A stretch of DNA of 64,000 nt from Pararhizobium gei. GTDB taxonomy: Bacteria > Pseudomonadota > Alphaproteobacteria > Rhizobiales > Rhizobiaceae. The notes under the pieces were generated by a model. The model saw only the letters and a program-made list of their open reading frames with translations, did no database searches and was not told the origin of the DNA. This document shows, in pieces, positions 17,601-25,228 of this stretch. Position 1 is the first letter of the stretch. Each line of letters begins with the position of its first letter. The position numbers and the translations under genes are program-made. The stretch is taken from contig NZ_CP119409.1 of NCBI RefSeq assembly GCF_029223885.1, forward strand, positions 2,134,001 through 2,198,000, read 5' to 3'.

Positions 17601-17897
17601 GTCATCCCCGATGTCATGATCGGCAACACCACCCTGCAGGTGGGCGAGCGGCGGCAAATCCCGCAGCCGGGAACCGGCAACCTGACCTTCGATACGCCGG
17701 CGCCGGCCGAGACGATGATCGCCTTTTGCCGCGAGGGTGGGTTGGGCGCCCAGAAACTGACTGCCGAGCGCGCGCGTCAGCTGGTTGCGGATTCCCACAT
17801 GCCGCCAACACGCGGTCTCGCCATCAATCTGGCCGATCAGGCGCGGCAGGATAAGGGGGCGAGCGGCCTTCAGGTGGTGACCTTCGAAATTAAATGA
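14655..17897 (+). CDS. Exported tetrahaem cytochrome c with C-terminal DUF4384-like domain
   Basis: This 1080-residue periplasmic protein has an N-terminal signal sequence (VLAVLIHCPGTASA). There are four CxxCH haem-c sites at residues 66 (CGACH), 210 (CGDCH), 347 (CRNCH) and 731 (CFDCH). The first two sit in class-I-like cytochrome domains, the third in another short cytochrome domain with a MPLGKRPS loop. A large region (about 430-720) of unrecognised fold precedes the last haem. Residues about 940-1035 resemble DUF4384 (RVGDLLSFELSTNKACELQVLY), the domain that also ends both caspase-like proteins downstream. Start 14655 has AAGGGGA upstream. Linking multihaem c and DUF4384 in one chain is unusual and ties the redox genes to the protease genes. 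Confidence 0.88.
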   Translation: MRMFDRAVRHFTAGLPRHLMGLAAVLAVLIHCPGTASARDPFAEDAYATHKSNPENGKYLFNASGCGACHGSGSNTELLSGGMEMDTAIGKFYAPNISPHANGIGGWTNAQFLNAVMQGLDRDGNHLYPVMPYTSYGGMKPEDVLDIKAYIDTLQQSDAVSQEHEIAFPYSRQTTITLWKRSHFNVQAYQPREETQMERGRYLVENVGGCGDCHTPRTTTYGLDMENAYAGEKGLTGAVAPDITKARMSTLASPDVFTVGLIEEGKKLSGSPLTDPVMREIAHGLKALTEKDRTAIYAFLADREVKPPEPVGQSATAVCKESTPASALAGDNAALATQADAFIGKYCRNCHGPGESSQGSYPASDLASIAADATFVVPGDAAKSRLFTSVTSGRMPLGKRPSAEEVKSLEDWVNGLKQSDLPDAAAAKPDRTRPMLSYGDFIEAGLKDISKVGELDRQYIRYFSYRNQYNGMMSCEEDKTFMKRMDVLAGGFKKMLNSLSYGPKLVLPQEVEGTNGLMVRVDLRDLQWTAEDYNFLITQYFYGVDPASDASLLALTKETDTVLPIMRVDWFMANAAKPKVYNQLMKLPTHIRDLEKRFQIDVDENIRRRQVLRAGFADGSSGVSDHNRMLERHDMPFGGYYWKSYDFGGDVGKQVLKRFPHGPKEIEPLDAGLTSFEHDGGEMIFSLPNGLQGYYLSTAEGKQLDVGPTSIVSFRERPIGKGVEITNARSCFDCHANGILSKRDQLREHIETSTLFSKDQQAVLLDMYVPQEELDAAYNKDRQRFVDALVKLGVTEPTPDGSAQSMQAPGNTELVTYFADEYEDELDFEALAAEFDMKPKEFSAAIKRVEDRDALRLGIDWITILESGGTIPRSEVEQQFPLLLSPLMQLKPLDTTTVRVAASVRTEEVAGQTAHQTPVQAETIQAATPAYRQEKPAENKLELALHVSSTSARVGDLLSFELSTNKACELQVLYVEETGNVEVIPDVMIGNTTLQVGERRQIPQPGTGNLTFDTPAPAETMIAFCREGGLGAQKLTAERARQLVADSHMPPTRGLAINLADQARQDKGASGLQVVTFEIK

Positions 17898-17965
17898 CGC
17901 ACCAAGCCGGCCGTCACGTCGCGGCCGGCCCGGATTTTTATCAATGTCTCGGGGGAGTTGCCGGA

Positions 17966-18856
17966 ATGAAAAGATTGCTGGTCCTGTCGTTTGTGACCGT
18001 TTTGGCGAGCACCGGCACGGCAACCGCCTGTGATGCGCTGGCAAAGGTGGCGGAAGCCGCCAATGCCGGCAACGAAGCGCTGGCCCTCGAAATCGGCGCT
18101 GCAGCGACGCCGGACTGCACAGCCGATGACAAGGTAATGATCGGCCGCATCGCATCCCTTGCTGCGTTCAACCGGATCGTTGCTGCCGTCGGGCAGGGTG
18201 CCAATCTCAAGGATTTCGAACAGGAACTGGAAGCGATCCGCATGAGGAATTCCGCGCCGTGGCAGGTGTACGACGCGTTGGCCGACATCAATCGCGACGG
18301 GCGCATGTACGAGGCCGCAGCGCGGTATTACCAGCTGGCGCTTGAGGATGCCGCCAACGAGGTGCTCACTCCAACCTGGATGGCACCGGACGAGAAATAT
18401 ATCGCACGGTTGGACCGCATGGCGACCGAGATGCGGCTGGCCGCGCCCCGGCCGGTCAAACTGTCCATGCGCGGCGGCTGTAAGGTCAGCTATCGCGGCG
18501 TTGCATTGAAGAAGAAATCCACCCCGGTGCGGTATGTTTTCGGAACGGCCGAGTTCACTCCGGAAGGACTGGAATCAGCCCGAGACCTCTCGGAATGCCT
18601 GAAGTCGGTCAAGCCGAGGATGATTACGCTGATCGGGCACACCGATCCGGTCGGCGGGGCTGAAGCCAACCGCGTCCTATCGCTGGCAAGGGCCGAGGCG
18701 CTGGGGGAGTATCTCGTTGGCGAAGGCTTCGCCGGGGAATGGAAGACGATCGGCAAGGGCGAGGACGATCCCTTCGAGCCGGACGATGCCAGCGCCTATG
18801 ACCAGGAAACGCTCCATCAGATGTATCGCCGTGTCGAAGTCGATCTGGAGAACTGA
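17966..18856 (+). CDS. Exported OmpA-domain protein
   Basis: This 296-residue protein has a signal peptide (LLVLSFVTVLASTGTATA), a helical central part (about 20-165, alanine-rich with paired cysteines) and a C-terminal OmpA-like peptidoglycan-binding domain (about 185-296). The key segment is LIGHTDPVGGAEANRVLS with the conserved Asp and following Arg that contact diaminopimelate in the family. There is no obvious outer-membrane barrel or lipobox, so it is probably soluble in the periplasm and wall-associated. The start at 17966 has GGGGGAG upstream. It lies 68 bp after the cytochrome gene and 1 bp before the first caspase-like gene, so it is part of the same operon and could anchor the system to the wall. 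Confidence 0.87.
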   Translation: MKRLLVLSFVTVLASTGTATACDALAKVAEAANAGNEALALEIGAAATPDCTADDKVMIGRIASLAAFNRIVAAVGQGANLKDFEQELEAIRMRNSAPWQVYDALADINRDGRMYEAAARYYQLALEDAANEVLTPTWMAPDEKYIARLDRMATEMRLAAPRPVKLSMRGGCKVSYRGVALKKKSTPVRYVFGTAEFTPEGLESARDLSECLKSVKPRMITLIGHTDPVGGAEANRVLSLARAEALGEYLVGEGFAGEWKTIGKGEDDPFEPDDASAYDQETLHQMYRRVEVDLEN

Positions 18857-18857
18857 C

Positions 18858-20393
18858 ATGGTGCGCGGCCTTCTTCTCGCTCTTGCCCTGTGCACTGTGA
18901 CAGCCAGTGCGGCTTCCGCCAGGACCTACGCCTTGGTCGTCGGCGTCGATGCCTATCCCCATGACGTCAGTCTCGACGGCGCGGTCAAAGACGCGAAGGA
19001 TGTCGAAGGTGCCCTGCGGCGCGTCGGCACGGACAAGATCCAGAGCTTTTTCGATGCTGCGGCCCGCAAGGACGATATCCGTGCCGCCTGGACGGATTAC
19101 GTCGCGTCCTTGGGCGACGGCGATACCATCATCTTCACCTATGCCGGCCACGGCGCGCAGATGCCGGAACTCGTGGACGGTGACGAAGCGGACGGTCTCG
19201 ATGAATTCCTTCAACTGCCGGGTTTCGATCGCAGCCGGGCCGAAGAGACTGGGCGCGAAATCATTGTCGACAACGAACTGAACGCCTGGTTCGCGGAGGC
19301 GGAGGCTCGGGGTATCAAAGTCCTGTTCGTCTCGGACAGCTGTTTTTCCGGCGGAATGAGCCGGGCGTTTTCCGGAAAGACGCGGCTGGCCCAGGCGGTG
19401 AAAATCAAGCTGCAACCGCCGTCGGAAGATGCCGTCGCCGGGGCGAAGGTCAAGGAGGCGCAATTCGGTCGCGTCACGGTTCTGGCCGCCTCACTGGAGA
19501 GCCAACCCTCACCTGAGGTCATTATCAACGGCGAGGCGCGCGGCGCGTTGAGCTGGAGCTTTGCCCGGGCGATCGAAGGATCGGCCGACCGCAATGGCGA
19601 CGGCAGCATGTCTCGGCTGGAGCTGGAGGATTATGTTTTCGCCAATGTGAAGCACCAGTCGGAAGCCCTGCAAGTGCCGAACTTCACGCCGCAGATCCCG
19701 CGTTCGGAGGATGAAGTGGTTATGCCCTTGACCCGCAGCGCGGTGGCAACTGGCGATCTGTCTGCTCAAAAAACCCGAAAGCGGGTTGGAGAGACAGGCT
19801 GGACCGGGAAACTTTCGCTGACCGTGACCGGATCGGCGATCATCCCGCAAAACACCGGTGGCCAGGGTATAGCTTATCGATGGGACGCAGCATCCGGTGT
19901 TTTTTACACGCCGAACGGCGATGTGGCGGGCGAGAATATCGGCGAAAGCAATATTCAGGACGTGGTCGACAAATTCGTTCTTCTGGATTTTCTCAAAGCC
20001 ATGGCGGCACAGAACCCTGGGACCGTATCGCTGACGCCCCGGAAGGATATCTATGCTGCCGGGGACCGGATCTCCTTCGATGCGCCGGCCTCCGGCTACA
20101 GGAACATGATTGTTTTCAATCTGGCCAATACCGGCGAGGTGCAGCTTCTCGACGTGCAGGCCGAGGGTACGGAAAGCCATGCATTCAAGCTTAGCGATCT
20201 CCAGGTCGTCAAGCCCTTCGGTGCCGACCATCTGATCACCATCGCGACCAACGAACCGGTCGATGCTATCGGTGTTGCGCTGACGGGCAAAACGATCGAT
20301 GCCGCGCAGGTGCTGAAGCTTCTGATGGGGCGGATCGACGGCACGGATACGAGCGTTTCGATCCAGCCGCTCTATACCCGGGAAAGGCTTTGA
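18858..20393 (+). CDS. Exported caspase-like (C14) peptidase with DUF4384-like C-terminus, first of two
   Basis: This 511-residue protein has a signal peptide (GLLLALALCTVTASAASA) followed directly by a caspase-fold domain. The catalytic dyad is intact: His98 in YAGHGAQ and Cys162 in SDSCFSGG. Acidic loops (DGDEADGLDE) follow the His, as in metacaspases and orthocaspases, which favour basic P1 residues. An EF-hand-like loop is at 244-255 (DRNGDGSMSRLE), which suggests calcium binding. A DUF4384-like domain is at about 385-470 (YAAGDRISF). The gene starts 1 bp after the OmpA gene and its stop overlaps the next caspase gene by one base. Export makes it a periplasmic protease, whereas most studied bacterial caspase homologues act in the cytoplasm. 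Confidence 0.9.
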   Translation: MVRGLLLALALCTVTASAASARTYALVVGVDAYPHDVSLDGAVKDAKDVEGALRRVGTDKIQSFFDAAARKDDIRAAWTDYVASLGDGDTIIFTYAGHGAQMPELVDGDEADGLDEFLQLPGFDRSRAEETGREIIVDNELNAWFAEAEARGIKVLFVSDSCFSGGMSRAFSGKTRLAQAVKIKLQPPSEDAVAGAKVKEAQFGRVTVLAASLESQPSPEVIINGEARGALSWSFARAIEGSADRNGDGSMSRLELEDYVFANVKHQSEALQVPNFTPQIPRSEDEVVMPLTRSAVATGDLSAQKTRKRVGETGWTGKLSLTVTGSAIIPQNTGGQGIAYRWDAASGVFYTPNGDVAGENIGESNIQDVVDKFVLLDFLKAMAAQNPGTVSLTPRKDIYAAGDRISFDAPASGYRNMIVFNLANTGEVQLLDVQAEGTESHAFKLSDLQVVKPFGADHLITIATNEPVDAIGVALTGKTIDAAQVLKLLMGRIDGTDTSVSIQPLYTRERL

Positions 20394-21904
20394 TGACGTC
20401 GCTCAAAACAGGACTGTTCATCTTGGTTGCCATGGTGTTGTGGTCACCTGCCGCAAAGGCTGAGGACCGGGCGCTGCTGATCGGGATCGGAACCTATGAG
20501 AGCCTGCCGCAGGAGATGTTTCTGCATGGACCGAAAAACGATGTCCGCGCCATGCAAGCACTGCTCACCGGAACGCTGTCGTTCAGGCCGGAGGCGATCC
20601 GCGTCCTCACAGACGATCAGGCGCGCCGGGACGCCATCCTTTCTTCCGTGAGGGAATGGCTGATCGCAGGGACAAAGCCCGGAGACCGCGTCTATCTCTA
20701 TTTCTCCGGCCATGGGCTCCAGGTCAAGGACGCCGACAAGGACGAAGAGGACGGGATGGATGAAGCTCTCTCGACCTATGACATCAAGGCCGGCGAAGCG
20801 GATTGGACGAATGTCATTCTCGATGACGAGCTGGAGGCATTGCTCGCCGAAATGAAGGGCAGGGTGGTGACGCTGGTGGTCGATGCCTGCCATTCTGGAA
20901 CCATCTCGCGCGCGCTGTCTGCCCAAACGCAGACCGGTATGAGCGGCGCCCGCTATCTCCCGCGTCCGTTTGCCAAAACCACCAAGGCCAGCGCCACCCG
21001 CGGCCTGCGAATCGACCTGGGCGTTGTCGATAAACCGGCCGAGATAACCGAGGGCGGGGTTACGGCCTGGAGCGCCGCAGCCCCCTATCAGGTCGCCTGG
21101 GACGATGTCCGCCTGCCGATCGAGGATCGCCACGGCGTCTTTACGTCGGCCTTTGTCGCGGGCTTCAAACCCGCAGAGGCTGACGGAAATGCCAATGGGC
21201 TCGTCAGCAATGCAGAGCTCTTCGAATATGTGACTGCGAAGTCGAAGGAATATTGTTCGGGTCAGGAGAACTGTGACAATCTCGATCCGCAGCTGGAAGG
21301 CAAACCGGAAGCGCTGGGCACAAGCGTAGCCGAACCAGAGCGCCAGAATACCGGGCAGCCAGTCTATCAGGATGCGGCGGTCAACACCGGCTCGACCCCT
21401 GTGTACATCGCGGCAGATCCCGTAGAGGCCGTTGGAGACATCGTTGGCAAGGTGGAGACGGGCGATGTGACGATGGCGCTTGACACCGGGCCAGTGTTGA
21501 AGAACGGCCAGCCGTTCAAAATTTCCGTAACAAGTTCCCATGATGGTCATCTTGTTCTTCTGGATGTCGACAGCCAAGGCATCGCAACGCAGATTTTTCC
21601 GAACGAAGCCGCCCAGAAGATTACGCCGCTGACAGCGGGAAAGACTCTGACAATTCCCGACGATTATTATGGGTTTGATTTCGAGGCGGACGGCAGCGGC
21701 GAAAATGTGCTGGTCGCGATCGTCGTTGCCGATGATCTCGATCTGAAGGATATAGCCCCGGCCGCGCAGGGTCTGAGCGCAGAACTCGATGCGCGCAAAA
21801 GCCTGAGCGAGATCGTCGACAGGCTACAGAAAACATGGACCGGTGACGCTGAAAACCGCGGCATCCATTGGTCGATCGGGACCCTGAAATACCGGATCCA
21901 GTAA
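20393..21904 (+). CDS. Exported caspase-like (C14) peptidase with DUF4384-like C-terminus, second of two
   Basis: This 503-residue paralogue of the preceding gene has a signal peptide (GLFILVAMVLWSPAAKA) and a caspase domain with His107 (FSGHGLQ) and Cys166 (VDACHSGT). Its acidic loop is DADKDEEDGMDE. An EF-hand-like loop at 264-275 (DGNANGLVSNAE) is present but weaker than in the upstream protein. The DUF4384-like region is at about 352-445 (LKNGQPFKISV). The proteins are clearly diverged, not a recent duplication: the motif surroundings and the p10-like parts differ. The ATG shares a base with the previous stop, so the two are translationally coupled. A strong bidirectional hairpin follows, marking the operon end. 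Confidence 0.9.
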   Translation: MTSLKTGLFILVAMVLWSPAAKAEDRALLIGIGTYESLPQEMFLHGPKNDVRAMQALLTGTLSFRPEAIRVLTDDQARRDAILSSVREWLIAGTKPGDRVYLYFSGHGLQVKDADKDEEDGMDEALSTYDIKAGEADWTNVILDDELEALLAEMKGRVVTLVVDACHSGTISRALSAQTQTGMSGARYLPRPFAKTTKASATRGLRIDLGVVDKPAEITEGGVTAWSAAAPYQVAWDDVRLPIEDRHGVFTSAFVAGFKPAEADGNANGLVSNAELFEYVTAKSKEYCSGQENCDNLDPQLEGKPEALGTSVAEPERQNTGQPVYQDAAVNTGSTPVYIAADPVEAVGDIVGKVETGDVTMALDTGPVLKNGQPFKISVTSSHDGHLVLLDVDSQGIATQIFPNEAAQKITPLTAGKTLTIPDDYYGFDFEADGSGENVLVAIVVADDLDLKDIAPAAQGLSAELDARKSLSEIVDRLQKTWTGDAENRGIHWSIGTLKYRIQ

Positions 21905-21922
21905 AGTGCAGGATAAAAGAAA

Positions 21923-21950
21923 GAGGCTCGCGACGTCTGTCACGGGCCTC
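21923..21950. terminator. Bidirectional terminator between caspase operon and aapP
   Basis: GAGGCTCGCGAC, a GTCT loop and GTCACGGGCCTC pair over 12 positions with one wobble and one mismatch. T-rich tracts follow on both strands (CTTCCTTT on plus, TTTCTTTT on minus), so it can stop both convergent operons. Confidence 0.75.
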
Positions 21951-21975
21951 CTTCCTTTATAAGTTGGACCGCGTG

Positions 21976-22752
21976 TCAGTGCAAAATCTGGCTGAGGAAG
22001 AGCTTGGTCCGCTCATGCTGCGGATTGTCGAAGAAGGCGGCCGGTTCATTCTGCTCTACGATCTGCCCCTGGTCCATGAAGATGACCCGGTTGGCCACCT
22101 GGCGTGCAAAGCCCATTTCGTGGGTGACGCAAAGCATGGTCATGCCTTCTTCCGCAAGCCCGACCATGGTGTCGAGCACCTCCTTGATCATTTCCGGATC
22201 GAGCGCCGATGTCGGCTCGTCGAACAGCATGACGCGCGGGTTCATGCAGAGCGAGCGGGCGATGGCGACGCGCTGCTGCTGGCCGCCCGAGAGCTGTCCC
22301 GGATATTTGTTCGCCTGTTCCGGGATCTTGACGCGCTTCAGGAAGTGCATCGCGACCTCTTCGGCCTGCTTCTTCGGCATCTTGCGGACCCAGATCGGTG
22401 CCAGGGTGCAGTTTTCCAGAATCGTCAGATGCGGAAAGAGGTTGAAGTGCTGGAACACCATGCCGACCTCGCGACGCACCTCGTCGATCTTCTTGAGATC
22501 GTTGGTGAGTTCGATGCCATCGACGATGATCGTGCCCTTCTGGTGTTCTTCCAGCCGGTTGATGCAGCGGATCATCGTCGATTTTCCAGAACCCGACGGG
22601 CCTGCAATAACGATCCGCTCGCCGCGCATGACCTTCAGGTTGATGTCGCGCAGGACGTGGAAGTCCCCGTACCATTTGTTCATCCCGACGATTTCGACGG
22701 CGACGTCGGTCGCGGAGACCTGCATTTTTGCCGGTGCGGCTTCGTTTGCCAT
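21976..22752 (-). CDS. aapP: General L-amino-acid ABC transporter, ATP-binding protein AapP
   Basis: This 258-residue ABC ATPase of the polar-amino-acid (GlnQ/HisP) family powers import of a broad range of L-amino acids. It has Walker A (GPSGSGKST), signature LSGGQQQR, Walker B ([12 protein letters not shown]) and the H-loop (VTHEMGFA). The N-terminal extension ([15 protein letters not shown]) is typical of rhizobial AapP. It is the last gene of aapJQMP, 16 bp after aapM. Aap systems in rhizobia are known to import and affect efflux of amino acids and to be nitrogen-regulated. Confidence 0.95.
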   Translation of the reverse strand: MANEAAPAKMQVSATDVAVEIVGMNKWYGDFHVLRDINLKVMRGERIVIAGPSGSGKSTMIRCINRLEEHQKGTIIVDGIELTNDLKKIDEVRREVGMVFQHFNLFPHLTILENCTLAPIWVRKMPKKQAEEVAMHFLKRVKIPEQANKYPGQLSGGQQQRVAIARSLCMNPRVMLFDEPTSALDPEMIKEVLDTMVGLAEEGMTMLCVTHEMGFARQVANRVIFMDQGQIVEQNEPAAFFDNPQHERTKLFLSQILH

Positions 22753-22768
22753 TCTATTTCCCCTTGTT

Positions 22769-23923
22769 TTATCTTTTGTGCCCGGTGTCGAGACGCCGTT
22801 CGACGAACGCCGAATAACGCGACATACCGAAGCAGAATATCCAGAATACGAAACCAGCGAAGATCAGACCCGTCAATGGTGTGACGGGCGTGATCCATGT
22901 GCTGTCCCCAAAGCTCGCCTTGACGATGCCGAGCAGGTCATACATGGAAATGATCGTGACCAGCGAAGTGTCCTTGAACATGCCGATGAAGGTATTGACG
23001 ATGCCGGGAATGACCAGCTTGATCGCCTGCGGCAGGATGATGAAGGTCATCTTGGCGAAGTAGTTGAGGCCGAGCGCGTCGGCCGCCTCGTACTGCCCTT
23101 TCGGAATGGCCTGCAAGCCGCCGCGAATAACCTCCGCCATATAGGCAGAGGCAAAGATCGAAACGCCGATCAGCGCCCGCAGGAACTTGTCGATATTGTT
23201 GCCCGGACTCAGGAAAAGCGGCAAAAGCACGCTTGCCATGAAGAGAACGGTGATCAGCGGCACGCCGCGGATCAGTTCGATGAAGACGACGCAGAAGGTC
23301 TTTACGATCGGCATTTTCGACCGCCGCCCGAGAGCCAGCATGATCCCCAGCGGAAAGGACACGGCAATCCCGATGAAGGACAGGATCAGCGTCACCATGA
23401 GGCCGCCCCACAATGACGTCTCCACGTGCCGCAGGCCAAAATAGCCGCCGAGCAGGACGAAATAGGCAACGATCGGCAGGACGATCAGAAGCAGAATGGC
23501 GTTCAGCCCCTTGCGCGGTGCTTTCGGCATCAGGAAGGGGATGAGAAGCGCGACACCCAGAGCCAGGATCAGGAGAGGGCGCCAGAGTTCGTCGCGCGGA
23601 TAGGAGCCGAACATGAACTGCACGAAACGGTCGCCGACATAAGCCCAGCATGCGCCAGTCCAGCCATCCGGCTGGATGCCACCCTGAGCCACCGTCGTGC
23701 AGAAGGTCCGGTCCGTGCCCTGCCAGACGGCTGACAGAAAGAGCCAGTCGAGAATCGGGGGGATGTAGTACAGCACCGCCAGGATGGCGATGATGCTGAG
23801 CACGCTGTCCAGCGGCGTCGCGAAAAGATTCTTCCTCAGCCATCCCACGATCGTGGAATCAGCCATCGGCGGCTTTTCGGGCGCCAGGAATTCGCGGCGG
23901 ACATAGTTCACTTTTTCAGCCAT
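22769..23923 (-). CDS. aapM: General L-amino-acid ABC transporter permease AapM
   Basis: This 384-residue inner-membrane permease of the HisM/GlnP family has a long N-terminal half of additional helices and a C-terminal permease core. The EAA-type loop is readable around [22 protein letters not shown]. It pairs with AapQ to form the transmembrane channel for periplasmically captured amino acids. The long N-terminal extension (about 150 residues before the core) is characteristic of Aap and Bzt permeases. It starts 1 bp after aapQ ends, so the two are tightly coupled. Confidence 0.94.
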   Translation of the reverse strand: MAEKVNYVRREFLAPEKPPMADSTIVGWLRKNLFATPLDSVLSIIAILAVLYYIPPILDWLFLSAVWQGTDRTFCTTVAQGGIQPDGWTGACWAYVGDRFVQFMFGSYPRDELWRPLLILALGVALLIPFLMPKAPRKGLNAILLLIVLPIVAYFVLLGGYFGLRHVETSLWGGLMVTLILSFIGIAVSFPLGIMLALGRRSKMPIVKTFCVVFIELIRGVPLITVLFMASVLLPLFLSPGNNIDKFLRALIGVSIFASAYMAEVIRGGLQAIPKGQYEAADALGLNYFAKMTFIILPQAIKLVIPGIVNTFIGMFKDTSLVTIISMYDLLGIVKASFGDSTWITPVTPLTGLIFAGFVFWIFCFGMSRYSAFVERRLDTGHKR

Positions 23924-23924
23924 A

Positions 23925-25136
23925 TCAGCGCTCCACCAATGCCATCTTGGCGTTGAACCAGTTCATGAATAATGAGGTCACAAGGCTGATCGAAACATAA
24001 AGGAGCATCCAGATCGCAATGATTTCGATCGAATGTCCCGACTGGTTGAGAATGGTCCCGCCGATCGCCACGAGGTCGGCATAACCGACGGCGACAGCGA
24101 GCGAGGAGTTCTTCACGAGGTTGAGATATTGCGACGTCAGCGGCGGAATGATGATCCGCATCGCCTGAGGCAGAACGACAAGCCGCGTGGTCAACCCCGG
24201 GCGAATACCCAGCGCGTATGCGGCTTCGGTCTGGCCCTTGGACACGCCGCGAATGCCGGCCCGGACGATTTCGGCGATGAAGGACGCCGTGTAGAGCGAC
24301 AGTGCCAGATAAAGCGCCAGGAATTCAGGCCCGATCACCATGCCGCCCCGCATGTTGAACGAACCCGGGATCGGGTAATCAAAGGACAACGGCATGCCGG
24401 CGAGGAGGAAAACCACGGCCGGCAAAAGAATAAGAAGCGCCAGATTGATCACCAGCAGGGGTGGCCGCTTGCCCGTCTTGCGCTGCTGCGCGTTCGCCCA
24501 GATGGTAAACCCGATGGCGGCGATGACGCCGATCGCAATGGCGACAAGGACGTAGGAGAAGCCCTCGCCAAAAATCGGAGCGGGGGAATAGAGGCCGCGG
24601 TTGCTTATAAAGAAGATCTTGCTCGGATCGTCTTTCACCTGCTGGAAAAGGGAGCGCACATTCGGCAGCAGCGCGAGCACGCCGAGATACCAGAAGAAAA
24701 TAACCAGAAGCGGCGGAATGTTGCGGAAGATCTCGACATAGACAGTGCAGAGACGGCCGATCAGCCAGTTGCGGGAGAGGCGGCCAATACCGATCAGAAG
24801 CCCCACGATCGTTGCTGTGACGATGCCGCAGACCGCCACCACCAGCGTGTTGACCAGACCGACCTTCAGCGCTTGAAAATAGGTTGAGTCGGCGGAGTAG
24901 GGCAGCAGCGACTGGGCCACGTCGAAACCGGCTCGGCTGTTGAGGAAGCCGAAGCCGGCGCTCATATTGGCGCGGGCAAGATTTTGCGCGGCGTTTGTCG
25001 CGGCGTAGTAGACGGCGCCGACGATGAGAACCAGCGTCAGGACCTGGTAGATGATGCTTCTTAAAGCAGGATTATAGAGCAGCGAAGACGATGATCGGTC
25101 TTCGCCAGCGCCTGGACGGGCGTCGGTTGCAGCCAT
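23925..25136 (-). CDS. aapQ: General L-amino-acid ABC transporter permease AapQ
   Basis: This 403-residue inner-membrane permease is the heterodimer partner of AapM. The core contains ETARAG-type family sequence around [25 protein letters not shown], followed by [26 protein letters not shown] as short conserved pieces of the permease loop. A large insertion of helices and a periplasmic loop lies between the first two core helices, as usual for AapQ. It is separated from aapJ by 92 bp that contain a strong hairpin, which probably lowers read-through relative to the binding protein gene. Confidence 0.94.
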   Translation of the reverse strand: MAATDARPGAGEDRSSSSLLYNPALRSIIYQVLTLVLIVGAVYYAATNAAQNLARANMSAGFGFLNSRAGFDVAQSLLPYSADSTYFQALKVGLVNTLVVAVCGIVTATIVGLLIGIGRLSRNWLIGRLCTVYVEIFRNIPPLLVIFFWYLGVLALLPNVRSLFQQVKDDPSKIFFISNRGLYSPAPIFGEGFSYVLVAIAIGVIAAIGFTIWANAQQRKTGKRPPLLVINLALLILLPAVVFLLAGMPLSFDYPIPGSFNMRGGMVIGPEFLALYLALSLYTASFIAEIVRAGIRGVSKGQTEAAYALGIRPGLTTRLVVLPQAMRIIIPPLTSQYLNLVKNSSLAVAVGYADLVAIGGTILNQSGHSIEIIAIWMLLYVSISLVTSLFMNWFNAKMALVER

Positions 25137-25182
25137 GATAGATCCCCTGTCGGTTCACCCTTTTTTCCGGGTGTTTCCAAAA

Positions 25183-25207
25183 GGAGAGGCGGGCAAGCCG
25201 CCCCTCC
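25183..25207 (-). promoter_or_regulatory. Intercistronic hairpin between aapJ and aapQ
   Basis: GGAG-A-GGCGG, loop GCAAG, CCGCC-C-CTCC gives nine GC-rich pairs with a single A/C mismatch. It lies 21 bp after the aapJ stop and has no long T tract on the minus strand. Hairpins placed after binding-protein genes commonly stabilise the upstream mRNA segment or attenuate read-through, raising the ratio of AapJ to the membrane subunits. Confidence 0.7.
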
Positions 25208-25228
25208 GTAGTCTGTGTGGCCAACCGC

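Noticed and set aside
18858..21904. The caspase pair as a recent tandem duplication
   Set aside because: The two proteins share fold and domain order but differ throughout, including around the catalytic motifs, so the duplication is old or they were recruited separately.
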